DNA of 64,000 nt from Nonomuraea basaltis. GTDB taxonomy: Bacteria; Actinomycetota; Actinomycetes; Streptosporangiales; Streptosporangiaceae. Below the pieces are notes generated by a model. The model was not told the DNA's origin. It made no database searches and was given only the letters and a program-made list of their open reading frames with translations. Below, piece by piece: positions 26,599-35,796 of this stretch. Position numbers and translations under genes: made by a program. The DNA lies in contig NZ_VCJS01000012.1 of assembly GCF_005893125.1 (NCBI RefSeq), positions 1 through 64,000 on the forward strand. Direction: 5' to 3'. The number at the start of each line of letters is the position of its first letter. Position 1 is the stretch's first letter.

Positions 26599-26608
26599 GA
26601 TCGCCATG
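26577..26608 (-). repeat. Copy of dispersed 32-37 bp repeat, overlapping paaN stop
   Basis: GCGGTCTCAGAAGTCGGCATG... at 26577-26608 is the exact reverse complement of 32 bases of the tandem repeat at 60176-60249. The copy covers the final codons and stop of paaN. Confidence 0.9.
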
Positions 26609-26720
26609 AGATCGCAACCGCCTGGGGCCGTCCGCATGGTGAAGGTCGCTGCCCGGGAGCCGGGTCGCAGGAGAGGGAAGGGATGCTAGGAGTGGTGACA
26701 GCGGCGCGGTAGGAGGAGCC

Positions 26721-27668
26721 ATGGCCAAGCCGTTCGCCTCGTCGGCGGATCTCGGCGAGAAGAGGCAGTCCCTGGAGGTGCTGGCGGACGGCGTGTACGC
26801 GCTCACCGCCGAGGGCGACCCGAACGTGGGCGCCGTCGAGGGCGAGGACTTCCTCGTCTGCTTCGAGGCCCTCGCGACCCCCGTGGCCGCCCGCGAGTGG
26901 CTGACCAGGCTGCGCGAGCACACCGACAAGCCGATCAGGTACCTGGTGCTGTCGCACTATCACGCGGTCCGGGTGCTGGGCGCGTCGGCGTTCGGCGCGG
27001 ACGTGATCGTGGCGCACGACAAGACTCGCGCGCTGATCGCCGAGCGGGGCGAGCAGGACTGGGCGAGCGAGTACGCCAGGATGCCCCGCCTGTTCAAGCA
27101 GCCCGAGTCGATCCCGGGCCTGACGTGGCCGACGGCGACGTTCAGCGACCGGTTCACCATCGACCTGGGCGGCGACCGGGGCGACCTGGTGCTGGCCTAC
27201 TGCGGCCGCGGCCACACCGAGGGCGACCTGGTGGCGTGGCTGCCGCGGCAGCGGATCATGTTCGCCGGCGACCTGGTCGAGTCGCAGGCCGCCCTCTACA
27301 CCGGCGACGCCTTCCATCGCGAGTGGTCGGCGGGGACTCTCGACCGGGTGGCGTCGTTCGGGGCGGAGACGCTGGTCGGCGGCAGGGGAGCGGTGGCGCG
27401 CGGCAAGGCGGGGGTGGACGCGGCCATCGCGCAGACCCGCGACTTCCTCACCGTGATGCTGCGCGAGGCCGGCGCGGCGAGCACGCTGAAGGAGGCCTTC
27501 GACCGGACCCACCGGGCGCTGGAGCCTGAATACGGCGCCTGGCCGATCTTCGAGCACTGCCTGCCGTTCAACGTCTCCCGGCTGTGGGACGAGTTGCACG
27601 GTGTGGAGCGGCCGCGCATCTGGACCGCCGAGCGCGACCGCGAGGTCTGGGAAGAGCTGCAGTCGTGA
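26721..27668 (+). CDS. Metallo-beta-lactamase-fold hydrolase with altered metal site
   Basis: A 315-residue MBL-fold protein. The first metal motif, normally HxHxDH, reads LSHYHAVRVLG, so the Asp and last His of the second metal site are absent. GRGHTEGDLV supplies the next His, and FAGDLVE the Asp; the loop usually ending in GH reads LVGGRGAV. It may bind a single metal or act through a different chemistry. A C-terminal extension (about 235-315) is helical. Its stop overlaps the start of the following flavoprotein (GTGA), so the two act together, probably in breakdown of an aromatic ester or lactone. This is inferred from position beside the paa genes, not shown. Confidence 0.82.
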   Translation: MAKPFASSADLGEKRQSLEVLADGVYALTAEGDPNVGAVEGEDFLVCFEALATPVAAREWLTRLREHTDKPIRYLVLSHYHAVRVLGASAFGADVIVAHDKTRALIAERGEQDWASEYARMPRLFKQPESIPGLTWPTATFSDRFTIDLGGDRGDLVLAYCGRGHTEGDLVAWLPRQRIMFAGDLVESQAALYTGDAFHREWSAGTLDRVASFGAETLVGGRGAVARGKAGVDAAIAQTRDFLTVMLREAGAASTLKEAFDRTHRALEPEYGAWPIFEHCLPFNVSRLWDELHGVERPRIWTAERDREVWEELQS

Positions 27669-29203
27669 ACACCGAACCGCAGGTCATCGTGATCGGCGCG
27701 GGCCCGGTAGGGCAGAGTGCCGCGCTGCTGCTGGCCCGCTGGGGCATCCAGGTGCTGGTGCTCGACCGGCGGCCGGGCCGGGACCCGGGCGGGTCGAGGT
27801 CCATCTGCCAGCAGCGCGACGTGCTCGACATCTGGGCCGCCGCGGGCGCGGGCAAGGTGGCCGAGGAGGGCCTGGCCTGGACGACCGCCCGCACCTACTA
27901 CCGCGACCGCGAGCTGTTCTCCTGGTCGTTCGAGCGGGAGGGGCCGCTGCCGCCGTGCGTGAACATCTCGCAGGCCCGCACCGAGCAGATCCTCGACGAG
28001 GCCATCGCCGGGCAGCCGCTCATCGAGGTCCGCTGGAATCACGAGGTCACCAGGCTCACGCAGGACGCCTCCGGCGTCACGGTGCACTGCGGGCAGCGGC
28101 TGCTGCGCGCGCCCTACGTGCTGGCCTGCGCGGGCGCCCGGGCCCAGCCGGTACGCCAGGCGCTCGGCGTCACGTTCGACGGGGAGACGTTCGACGACCA
28201 GTTCCTCATCTGCGACATCAAGGCGGATCTGCCCGGCTGGGAGAACGAGCGGCGCTTCTACTTCGATCCCATCTGGAACCCCGGCCGGCAGGTGCTGATC
28301 CATCCCTGCCCGGGAGGCACGTTCAGGGTCGACTGGCAGATCGCGCCTGACTACATCCCGACAAAAGCTGATATTTCGCGAAAGATTCGCCAGATCATTG
28401 GTGACCGGCCGTACGAGCTGCTCTGGCACAGCACGTACCGCTTCCACTCGCGGATCGTCTCTCGCATGCGCGTCGGCCGGGTCCTGCTGGCGGGCGACTG
28501 CGCCCACCTGGTGGCGCCGTTCGGCGCACGGGGCCTCAACTCCGGCGTGCCCGACGCCGAGAACGCGGCCTGGAAGCTGGCCTTCGTGCTCAACGGCTGG
28601 GCCGGGGACGGACTGCTGGAGTCGTACCACGCCGAGCGGCACGCGGCCGCGCTGGAGAACCTCGAGGTCGTCGCCGCCACCATGCGCTTCCTCGCGCCCC
28701 GGAGCGTGGAGGAGCGGATGCATCGGCGGGCCGTGCTTGAGGGCGGGCTGGTCGCCGAGGTCGATTCGGGACGGTTCGCGGAGCCGTACTGGTACGTCGA
28801 CTCGCCGCTGACCACCCGAGAGCCGACGCGGCCCTTCAAGGGCAGGCCGCCCAAGGGCGCCCTGTGCCCGCCCGCGCCCGGCGTGATCCTGCCTGACATG
28901 GGGATTGCGGACGGGCGGTTGCGCGAGTTCTGCCGCGATGGATTTCTCCTTCTGTTGGGCGATATGTGCGATTCGAGTTTGTTTGTGCAGGTCCTGGGCA
29001 AGGTCATTACGGCGCCGCTCGCCGTACGCGGGCTCGCGGAGATGGATGGGACTGGCTCGCTCGCTGAGAGGCTCGGCGCCAGGCCCGATGAGGCATGGCT
29101 CATCAGGCCCGATGCCCACATCGCTGCGATCATCCCCCATGCGGGGCCGGAGTCGGTGGCGGGCGCCGTGAGCCGTGCTCTCGGCGGCTCACCCGCCACT
29201 TGA
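27665..29203 (+). CDS. FAD-dependent aromatic monooxygenase (MhpA/PheA type)
   Basis: Starting at GTG 27665, overlapping the MBL stop, this 512-residue flavoprotein shows [20 protein letters not shown] (Rossmann GxGxxG), then [20 protein letters not shown] (second FAD motif with GD and the NSG turn), and a C-terminal thioredoxin-like region. This is the class-A p-hydroxybenzoate hydroxylase family, with closest resemblance in layout to 3-(3-hydroxyphenyl)propionate hydroxylase MhpA. It should hydroxylate a phenolic ring using NAD(P)H and O2. Its substrate is unknown. It lies in the aromatic region after paaN. Confidence 0.9.
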   Translation: MNTEPQVIVIGAGPVGQSAALLLARWGIQVLVLDRRPGRDPGGSRSICQQRDVLDIWAAAGAGKVAEEGLAWTTARTYYRDRELFSWSFEREGPLPPCVNISQARTEQILDEAIAGQPLIEVRWNHEVTRLTQDASGVTVHCGQRLLRAPYVLACAGARAQPVRQALGVTFDGETFDDQFLICDIKADLPGWENERRFYFDPIWNPGRQVLIHPCPGGTFRVDWQIAPDYIPTKADISRKIRQIIGDRPYELLWHSTYRFHSRIVSRMRVGRVLLAGDCAHLVAPFGARGLNSGVPDAENAAWKLAFVLNGWAGDGLLESYHAERHAAALENLEVVAATMRFLAPRSVEERMHRRAVLEGGLVAEVDSGRFAEPYWYVDSPLTTREPTRPFKGRPPKGALCPPAPGVILPDMGIADGRLREFCRDGFLLLLGDMCDSSLFVQVLGKVITAPLAVRGLAEMDGTGSLAERLGARPDEAWLIRPDAHIAAIIPHAGPESVAGAVSRALGGSPAT

Positions 29204-29225
29204 CCCCCTGAATGAGGAGGACTGC

Positions 29226-30659
29226 GTGACTGGCCGGAGCTCGTTTCTGATCGTCGCGAACCGCTTGCCGGTGGACAGGATGATCGGGCCTGACGGAGCG
29301 GCCTCGTGGCGCAGGAGTCCCGGCGGGCTCGTCACCGCGATCGCGCCGGTGATGCAGCGCCGCCACGGAGCCTGGGCCGGCTGGCACGGGGCGCCCGACG
29401 AGAAGCTGGAGCCGTTCGAGCAGGGCGGCATGAACCTCATTCCCGTCCCCCTGTCAGCGCGCGAGGTGGAGCTCTACTACGAGGGCTTCTCCAACGCCAC
29501 CCTGTGGCCGCTCTACCACGACGTCGTCGCGCCACCGGTGTACCACCGGACGATGTGGGACGCCTATCGCGAGGTCAACGAGCGCTTCGCCAACGCCGCC
29601 GCCGAGGCCGCCGAGGAGGGCGCGGTCGTCTGGGTGCAGGACTACCAGCTGCAGCTGGTGCCCGCCATGCTGCGCCGGCTCCGGCCGGACCTGCGGATCG
29701 GGTTCTTCCTGCACATCCCGTTCCCGCCGGTCGAGCTGTTCTGGCGGCTGCCGTGGCGCAAGGACCTGGTGGAGGGGCTGCTCGGGGCCGACCTGGTGGG
29801 CTTCCAGCTGCCCGGCGGCGCCTCGAACTTCCGCAGGCTGTGCCGGCGGCTGCTGGGGCTGCCGTACAAGGGGAACGAGATCTTCCTCGACGACCGGATC
29901 GTGACCACGCAGGCGTTCCCGATCTCCGTGGATTTCGGGCAGCTCGACTCGCTGGTACGCGAGCCGCACGTCGTGGCGCGCGCCAAGGAGATCAGGGTGG
30001 AGCTCGGCGACCCCGAGCACATGCTCCTCGGCGTCGACAGGCTCGACTACACCAAGGGGATCGGGCAGCGGCTGGAGGCGTTCGGCGAGCTGCTCAAGGA
30101 CGGGCGGCTGAAGACGGGCGAGGCGGTGTTCGTGCAGATCGCCACGCCGAGCAGGGAGCGGGTGGACGAATACCGGCGGCTGCGCGACGACATCGAGCTG
30201 CAGGTCGGGCGGATCAACGGCGAGCACGCGCAGCTCGGCTACCAGCCGATCCAGTATTTCCACCAGTCCTACGACCAAGAGGAGCTGGCCGCCCTCTACC
30301 TCGCCGCCGACGTCATGGTCGTCACCCCGCTGCGCGACGGGATGAACCTGGTGGCCAAGGAGTACATCTCCTGCCACCACGACCTGCACGGCGCGCTGGT
30401 GCTCAGCGAGTTCGCGGGGGCCGCCGACGAGCTGCGGCAGGCCTATCTCGTCAATCCGTACGACGTCGAGGACGTCAAGCGGCAGATGCTGGCCGCGATG
30501 CGGGCCACGCCGCACGAGCTGGCCCGGCGGATGCGTACGATGCGCCGCCGGGTGGCCACGTACGACGTGGACCGCTGGGCGAGCGAGTTCCTCACTGCCC
30601 TGGAGTCACCTGCTTCAGAGCCTTCCATGCGTCGTAACGCTTCTTGGCGGTCCGGTTGA
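29226..30659 (+). CDS. otsA: Trehalose-6-phosphate synthase
   Basis: GTG at 29226 follows GAGGAG by six bases; the product has 477 residues. It makes trehalose 6-phosphate from UDP-glucose and glucose 6-phosphate. Family landmarks: VANRLPVDR at the start, [62 protein letters not shown] and [20 protein letters not shown]. No otsB follows. The last 18 residues ([18 protein letters not shown]) lie antisense to the DUF4235 gene and look like a read-through extension, because the normal end of the protein is at about FLTAL. A longer frame from 29175 lacks a ribosome site. Confidence 0.95.
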   Translation: MTGRSSFLIVANRLPVDRMIGPDGAASWRRSPGGLVTAIAPVMQRRHGAWAGWHGAPDEKLEPFEQGGMNLIPVPLSAREVELYYEGFSNATLWPLYHDVVAPPVYHRTMWDAYREVNERFANAAAEAAEEGAVVWVQDYQLQLVPAMLRRLRPDLRIGFFLHIPFPPVELFWRLPWRKDLVEGLLGADLVGFQLPGGASNFRRLCRRLLGLPYKGNEIFLDDRIVTTQAFPISVDFGQLDSLVREPHVVARAKEIRVELGDPEHMLLGVDRLDYTKGIGQRLEAFGELLKDGRLKTGEAVFVQIATPSRERVDEYRRLRDDIELQVGRINGEHAQLGYQPIQYFHQSYDQEELAALYLAADVMVVTPLRDGMNLVAKEYISCHHDLHGALVLSEFAGAADELRQAYLVNPYDVEDVKRQMLAAMRATPHELARRMRTMRRRVATYDVDRWASEFLTALESPASEPSMRRNASWRSG

Positions 30660-30876
30660 CCACGATCTGCGCCACGGACATGCCGACGCCCATGAGCACC
30701 GCGTAACCGATGGCCTCACCCAGGCTGACCTCGGGTGAGTCTGTGTCGATGGGCGGCTCCTTGCCGGTCGCCTTCACCCAGACGAACCCGAGGATCTTCC
30801 TCGCCGCCCACGCCGTCACCAGCCCCACCAAGCCCCCGATGATGCGCCAGGCCACGTCGGGCTTGTCGTCCGCCAT
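30592..30876 (-). CDS. DUF4235 family membrane protein
   Basis: A 94-residue protein starting [20 protein letters not shown] at ATG 30876 with GGGAG upstream. Two transmembrane segments (about residues 11-31 and 56-76) flank a short loop with [18 protein letters not shown], the DUF4235 pattern. The family occurs across Actinobacteria with unknown function. Its 3' end overlaps otsA by 68 bp on the opposite strand. Confidence 0.88.
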   Translation of the reverse strand: MADDKPDVAWRIIGGLVGLVTAWAARKILGFVWVKATGKEPPIDTDSPEVSLGEAIGYAVLMGVGMSVAQIVVNRTAKKRYDAWKALKQVTPGQ

Positions 30877-30955
30877 TCCGATCTCCCTTCCCCATTTGTA
30901 ACGAACACTAGTCTCTACCGCTTGTGGAGCCCGCGAAGCCGTACCATAAGGAGGC

Positions 30956-33490
30956 ATGACTCAACAGCGACTAGGCCATGCCACCATGCCGGAAAAGCCG
31001 ACCCTTGATGGCTTGGAGCAGGTATGGGTAGCTCGCTGGGACGCTGACGGCACCTACCTCTTCGACAGGTCCAAGCCGCGCGAGCAGGTCTACTCCATCG
31101 ACACGCCGCCGCCCACCGTGTCCGGGTCGCTGCACGTCGGTCACGTCTTCTCCTACACCCAATCCGACATCATGGCCCGCTACCAGCGGATGATCGGCAA
31201 GGCGGTCTTCTACCCGATCGGCTGGGACGACAACGGCCTGCCCACGGAGCGGCGGGTGCAGAACGTCTACGGCGTGCGCTGCGACCCGTCCCTGCCCTAC
31301 GACCCGGACTTCGTTCCACCGGAGAAGCCCGGCAAACGCGAGATCTCCATCTCGCGGCGCAACTTCGTGGAGCTGTGCCACAAGCTGACCGCCATCGACG
31401 AGCAGGCGTTCGAGGAGGTGTGGCGGCGGGTCGGCCTGTCGGTGGACTGGTCGCTGCTCTACACCACGATCAGCGACGAGGCGCGGGCGGTCTCGCAGCG
31501 TGCGTTCCTGCGCAACCTGCTGCGCGGCGAGGCCTACCTGGCCGAGGCGCCGACGCTGTGGGACGTCAACTTCCGCACCGCCGTCGCGCAGGCCGAGCTG
31601 GAGGACCGTGAGTGGCCCGGCGCCTTCCACCGCATCTCGTTCTACGGCGAGAAGGGGCCGGTCTGGATCGAGACGACCAGGCCCGAGCTGATCCCGGCGT
31701 GCGTGGCGCTGGTCGCGCACCCCGACGACGAGCGCTACCAGCCGCTGTTCGGCACGTCGGTGCTGACGCCGCTGTTCGGGGTCGAGGTGCCGGTGCTGGC
31801 CCACCGCCTGGCCGAGCCGGACAAGGGCTCCGGGATCGCGATGATCTGTACGTTCGGCGACATCACCGACGTCACCTGGTGGCGGGAGCTGCGCCTGCCG
31901 ACCCGGCCGGTCATCGGCTGGGACGGGCGGCTGCTGCCCGAGCCGCCCGAGGGCGTGGACGCGGAGCCGTACAAAGAGCTGGCCGGCAAGACCGTGCACA
32001 GCGCGCGCGAGCGGATCGTGGAGCTGCTGCGCGAGTCCGGCGACCTCGACGGCGAGCCGCGGCCCGTCACACGGACGGTGAAGTTCTACGAGAAGGGCGA
32101 CAAGCCGCTGGAGATCGTCACCACCCGCCAGTGGTACATCCGCAACGGCGGCCGGGACGAGGAGCTGCGCCAACGGCTGCTGGAGCGGGCCCGCGAGCTG
32201 GTGTGGCATCCGCCGCACATGCGGGTCCGCTATGACAACTGGGTCGAGGGGCTCACCGGCGACTGGCTGATCTCCCGCCAGCGGTTCTTCGGCGTGCCGT
32301 TCCCGGTGTGGTATCCGGTCGACGAGTCCGGGCAGCGCGTCCACGACGCGCCGATCGTGCCGCCGGAGGACATGCTGCCGGTCGACCCGTCCTCCGACGT
32401 GCCGCCCGGCTACACCGAGGACCAGCGCGGCGTGCCCGGCGGGTTCATGGCCGACCCGGACATCATGGACACCTGGGCCACCTCGTCGCTGACGCCGCAG
32501 ATCGCCGGCCGGTGGGAGACCGACGACGACCTGTTCCAGCGGGTCTTCCCGGCCGACCTGCGGCCGCAGGCGCACGAGATCATCCGTACCTGGCTGTTCT
32601 CGACCGTGGTGAGGTCGCATTACGAGTTCGGCGGGACGCCGTGGAGCGACGTCGCGATCTCCGGGTGGATCCTCGACCCGGACCGCAAGAAGATGTCCAA
32701 GTCCAAGGGGAACGTGGTCACCCCGCTCGACCTGCTGGAGCAGCATGGCTCCGACGCCGTGCGCTACTGGGCGGCCAACGGGCGCTACGGCGTGGACACC
32801 GCCTTCGACGCCGGGCAGCTCAAGATCGGGCGGCGGCTCGCCATCAAGATCCTCAACGCGTCCAAGTTCGTGCTCGGCCTGGCCGAGAGCGAGGGCGAGA
32901 TCACCGAGCCGCTCGACCTGTCGATGCTCGCGGCGCTGTCGGACGTGGTGCGCGAGGCCGGCGAGGCGTTCGACGCCTACGACCACACGCGGGCGCTGGA
33001 GGCCGTGGAGCGCTTCTTCTGGGCGTTCTGCGACGACTACCTGGAGCTGGTCAAGGCCCGCGCGTACGCCGCCGGCGCGGCTGCGCCGTACGAGTCCGGC
33101 CCCGGCGCGGCCTCGGCGCACGCGGCGCTGCGGCAGGCCCTCGACGTGCTGCTGCGGCTGTTCGCGCCGTTCCTGCCCTTCGTGACCGAGGAGGTGTGGT
33201 CCTGGTGGCGCGAGGGTTCGGTGCACCGCGCTTCGTGGCCCTCGGGGATGGAGCGCGGGGCGGGGAACCCTGCGGTGCTGTCCGTGGCCTCGGAGGTGCT
33301 CGGGCGGGTGCGCAAGGCCAAGTCCGAGGCCAAGCTGTCGATGCGGGCCGAGGTGTCCCGGCTGACGGTCACCGGGCCCGAGGTCGGGCTCGTGCGGCAG
33401 GCGCAGGACGATCTGTGCGCGGCGGGCAACGTCGAGGAATTCGTCTTGGAGCACGGTGACGAGCTCACCGTTGAGGTCCACCTGGGCTGA
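30956..33490 (+). CDS. valS: Valyl-tRNA synthetase (archaeal-type, class without long C-terminal coiled coil)
   Basis: An 844-residue class I tRNA synthetase. ATP-binding motifs are [15 protein letters not shown] (HVGH at 60-63) and [11 protein letters not shown] (KMSKS at 579-583). The editing domain (about 180-330) and an anticodon-binding helical domain (about 640-800) are present. The sequence [18 protein letters not shown] marks the archaeal-like ValS branch (the type 2 family), unlike the usual actinobacterial ValS with a long coiled-coil tail. The start has GGAGG upstream. No T-box leader was seen. Whether the chromosome carries a second valS is not visible. Confidence 0.93.
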   Translation: MTQQRLGHATMPEKPTLDGLEQVWVARWDADGTYLFDRSKPREQVYSIDTPPPTVSGSLHVGHVFSYTQSDIMARYQRMIGKAVFYPIGWDDNGLPTERRVQNVYGVRCDPSLPYDPDFVPPEKPGKREISISRRNFVELCHKLTAIDEQAFEEVWRRVGLSVDWSLLYTTISDEARAVSQRAFLRNLLRGEAYLAEAPTLWDVNFRTAVAQAELEDREWPGAFHRISFYGEKGPVWIETTRPELIPACVALVAHPDDERYQPLFGTSVLTPLFGVEVPVLAHRLAEPDKGSGIAMICTFGDITDVTWWRELRLPTRPVIGWDGRLLPEPPEGVDAEPYKELAGKTVHSARERIVELLRESGDLDGEPRPVTRTVKFYEKGDKPLEIVTTRQWYIRNGGRDEELRQRLLERARELVWHPPHMRVRYDNWVEGLTGDWLISRQRFFGVPFPVWYPVDESGQRVHDAPIVPPEDMLPVDPSSDVPPGYTEDQRGVPGGFMADPDIMDTWATSSLTPQIAGRWETDDDLFQRVFPADLRPQAHEIIRTWLFSTVVRSHYEFGGTPWSDVAISGWILDPDRKKMSKSKGNVVTPLDLLEQHGSDAVRYWAANGRYGVDTAFDAGQLKIGRRLAIKILNASKFVLGLAESEGEITEPLDLSMLAALSDVVREAGEAFDAYDHTRALEAVERFFWAFCDDYLELVKARAYAAGAAAPYESGPGAASAHAALRQALDVLLRLFAPFLPFVTEEVWSWWREGSVHRASWPSGMERGAGNPAVLSVASEVLGRVRKAKSEAKLSMRAEVSRLTVTGPEVGLVRQAQDDLCAAGNVEEFVLEHGDELTVEVHLG

Positions 33491-33505
33491 CGTCCGGATG
33501 GCAGG

Positions 33506-33542
33506 ACGCCGGGCCCCCTCGATCGGGCGGCCCGGCGTCCGT
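33506..33542 (+). terminator. valS terminator
   Basis: GGACGCCGGGCC and GGCCCGGCGTCC form a perfect 12-bp stem with a 13-nt loop, beginning 15 bp after the valS stop. It is between convergent valS and the ArsR gene. Confidence 0.85.
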
Positions 33543-33568
33543 GCGTTCGAACCCGGGCGCTCGCGCTT

Positions 33569-34087
33569 TCACGCGTCGCGAGCTATGTCGCGGTGCAGGG
33601 AGACGAACAGCGAGTACGCCTCCCCATCCGGCGCCGGGGGCCGCTCGCGGAAGTCTTCGAACACCTTCCGCAGCCGCCGCAGCAGCTCGGCGTGTCCCTC
33701 CGCGGTGAGCCTGAGCCCCAGCCTGGTGAAGTTGCCCTCCTCGATGTCGATGAGCTTGATCTCCTCCAGGAACGCGTCCAGGATCGCGGCGTTGCTACCG
33801 GTCACGCCGCTCTCGCGGACGTCCATGTCCCATGACTTGCCGGTGGCCCGGTAGGGGATCTCAGTAGAGCCGCGTGGCCCCGGCCGGCTCGGCTGGGCGG
33901 CCAGGAAGCCCGTGCCGACCAGCTTGCGCACGTGGTGGAGCGTCGTGGCGGGATTGGCGCCGAGCCGGCCCGCGATCTCCTTGTTGGTCAGAGCCTGGTC
34001 GAGGCAGAGCCGCAAGATGCGCAGGCGCACGGAGGAGGCCAGGGCGCGGGCCTCCGCCTCGGTGGCGGGGCGGCGTTTGATGCCCAT
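33569..34087 (-). CDS. ArsR-type winged-helix regulator
   Basis: A 172-residue regulator. The winged helix (about 15-75) reads LRILRLCLDQALTNKEIAGR and LGANPATTLHHVRKLVGTGF, the recognition helix being TLHHVRKL. The remaining 90 residues form a C-terminal helical part with an acidic segment (EEIKLIDIEEGNF). No metal-binding cysteine motif is present, so it is not a metal sensor. It is divergent from an MFS exporter by 41 bp, and probably represses it. Confidence 0.87.
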   Translation of the reverse strand: MGIKRRPATEAEARALASSVRLRILRLCLDQALTNKEIAGRLGANPATTLHHVRKLVGTGFLAAQPSRPGPRGSTEIPYRATGKSWDMDVRESGVTGSNAAILDAFLEEIKLIDIEEGNFTRLGLRLTAEGHAELLRRLRKVFEDFRERPPAPDGEAYSLFVSLHRDIARDA

Positions 34088-34101
34088 GGCAGGCCACCTT
34101 A

Positions 34102-34122
34102 CAACTGGTTGACATTCCTCAA
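34102..34122. promoter_or_regulatory. Inverted repeats in the ArsR-MFS divergent promoter
   Basis: CAACTGGTTG (34102-34111) is a short palindrome-like repeat, overlapped by TTGACATTCCTCAA (34109-34122; TTGA-N6-TCAA). In the 41-bp spacer between the two divergent starts these are the only obvious candidate operator. Which half-site is bound is not known. Confidence 0.4.
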
Positions 34123-34128
34123 TCGGTC

Positions 34129-35367
34129 ATGGATCCTCTACCCGTGAACCTGTTGCGCGATCATGACTTCCGCGGGCTCTTCCTGGCCGACAGCGCCAGC
34201 CAGGTGGGCACCCAGATCCTCGTGCTCGCCCTGCCCCTGGTGGCGGTGTCGGCGCTGCGGGTCTCGGCGTTCGAGGTGGGCGCGCTGGCCGCCTGCCAGA
34301 CGCTGGCGTTCGTGGTGATCGGGCTGCCGGCGGGCGCGGTGGTGGATCGGTTGCGCAAGCGCGTCGTGATGGTGGTCAGCGACTGGGCCCGGGCCGCGGC
34401 GCTCGTGTCGGTGCCGGTGGCGTGGTGGCTGGACGCTCTGACGATCTACCAGCTCTACGCGGTGGCGCTCGTGCTGGGCGTGTTCACCGTGTTGTTCGAC
34501 GTGGCGTACCAGAGCTACCTGCCGCACCTGGTCGAGCGGGAGCGGCTGGTCGAGGGCAACTCGGCGCTGGAGGTCGTGCGCACGGTCGCCCAGCTCGGCG
34601 GTCCGAGCGCCGGCGGGTACCTGATCCAGCTTCTCAGCGCGCCCTTCGCGCTGATCGCCACGGTGGCCGGGTTCGCCTGGTCGGCGCTGTGCCTGGCGAC
34701 GATCCGCAGTCGGGAAGCGCGCCAGGAGGCGCGTCGCGCCCCCCTGGCGAAGGAGATCGGTGAAGGCGTCAGGTTCGTGCTGGGGCACCGGCTGCTGCGC
34801 CGCATCGTCGGCTGCACCGCCACGGCGAACCTGTTCGCGTCCATGGCCCAGCCGATGATCCTGCTGTTGCTGGCCAGGGAGCTCGGCCTGGGCGCGGGCG
34901 CGATCGGGCTGCTCATGGCCGCCGGCGGGCTCGGCGGCCTCATCGGCGCGCTGGTCACCGCCAGGCTGGGCCGCCTGCTCGGGCAGGGGCCGGCGATGTG
35001 GCTGGCCATCGCCGTGCCCGCCCCGCTGATGTTCGTGCTGCCGTGGCTGGAGGTGGACTGGCGGCTGGCACTTTTCGCGCTGCAGGAGCTCGCCGTCGGG
35101 GCGGGGGCGGTGGTCTACAACGTCACCCAGCTCAGCTTCCGCCAGGCCATCACGCCGGAGCCGCTGCTCGGCAGGATGAACGCCACCGTGCGGTTCGTCG
35201 TCTGGGGCACGATCCCGCTGGGCGGGCTGCTCGGGGGCGTGCTGGGCGAGACGATCGGGATCAGGAACACGTTGCTGGTCGCCGCGTGCGGCTCCTGCCT
35301 GGCGTTCCTGTGGGTGATCATCTCGCCCATGCGGACCATGCGCGAGCTGCCTGTACCGACCGCTTAG
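34129..35367 (+). CDS. MFS exporter (MFS_3 type)
   Basis: A 412-residue transporter with 12 hydrophobic segments. MNLLRDHDFRGLFLADSASQ near the start and VIGLPAGAVVDRLRKRVVMV at the loop between helices 2 and 3 fit the enterobactin/macrolide exporter branch (MFS_3). The annotated start is ATG 34129; GTG 34144 would give a slightly shorter protein, and neither has a clear ribosome site. The product probably exports a drug or metabolite sensed by the adjacent ArsR-type regulator. It overlaps the convergent SnoaL-like gene by 4 bp. Confidence 0.88.
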   Translation: MDPLPVNLLRDHDFRGLFLADSASQVGTQILVLALPLVAVSALRVSAFEVGALAACQTLAFVVIGLPAGAVVDRLRKRVVMVVSDWARAAALVSVPVAWWLDALTIYQLYAVALVLGVFTVLFDVAYQSYLPHLVERERLVEGNSALEVVRTVAQLGGPSAGGYLIQLLSAPFALIATVAGFAWSALCLATIRSREARQEARRAPLAKEIGEGVRFVLGHRLLRRIVGCTATANLFASMAQPMILLLLARELGLGAGAIGLLMAAGGLGGLIGALVTARLGRLLGQGPAMWLAIAVPAPLMFVLPWLEVDWRLALFALQELAVGAGAVVYNVTQLSFRQAITPEPLLGRMNATVRFVVWGTIPLGGLLGGVLGETIGIRNTLLVAACGSCLAFLWVIISPMRTMRELPVPTA

Positions 35368-35723
35368 ATGGGCGTCTGATGCAGGAGGACGACGCGCCAG
35401 CCGTCGGCGGTCTGGCGATAGACCGTCGACGCGTACCACGAGGACGTTTCGTCACCGGTAGTACTCGTCAGTTTGTAGGCGACCACGGCTCCCGCGGGGC
35501 CGAGCGGCTTGACCACGACATCGTGTGCCTGGTTGCGCCGGTCCGGGTTCGCGGTCCCGCCGGCGTACATGTCGAGAACCTGCTGCCTGGACACGATGCC
35601 GTAACTTCCCATGGCCATGAAGTCCTCGGCGCAGTGCTCCTCGAAGAACTTCGCGTCGTAGGCCGCGTCGGCGTCCAGCATCCGCTGCTCGATCTCTGCC
35701 AGAGTCTGTTCGATCTCGCTCAT
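35364..35723 (-). CDS. SnoaL/DUF4440-like protein
   Basis: A 119-residue NTF2-like fold protein: an N-terminal helix (EIEQTLAEIEQRMLDADAAY), the pattern FFEEHCAEDFMAMGSYGIVS, then strands ending VVVKPLGPAGAVVAYKLTS and ASTVYRQTADGWRVVLLHQT. The latter is the DUF4440 end signature. Such proteins are small enzymes or binding proteins; the function is not predictable. ATG start. Confidence 0.85.
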   Translation of the reverse strand: MSEIEQTLAEIEQRMLDADAAYDAKFFEEHCAEDFMAMGSYGIVSRQQVLDMYAGGTANPDRRNQAHDVVVKPLGPAGAVVAYKLTSTTGDETSSWYASTVYRQTADGWRVVLLHQTPI

Positions 35724-35796
35724 GCTGCAAACTCCTTGGGTTATGTGTGACCCACGCTGCCAGCCGTACCTGACATCTCCCGACAGGTACGGCGGG

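Noticed and set aside
30877-30955. T-box leader before valS
   Set aside because: Seventy-nine bases without a T-box core or specifier stem.
30971-33481. 836-codon open frame antisense to valS
   Set aside because: The valS coding frame has clear synthetase motifs; the antisense frame is a by-product of third-position G/C bias and has low-complexity R/P/L/Q-rich composition.
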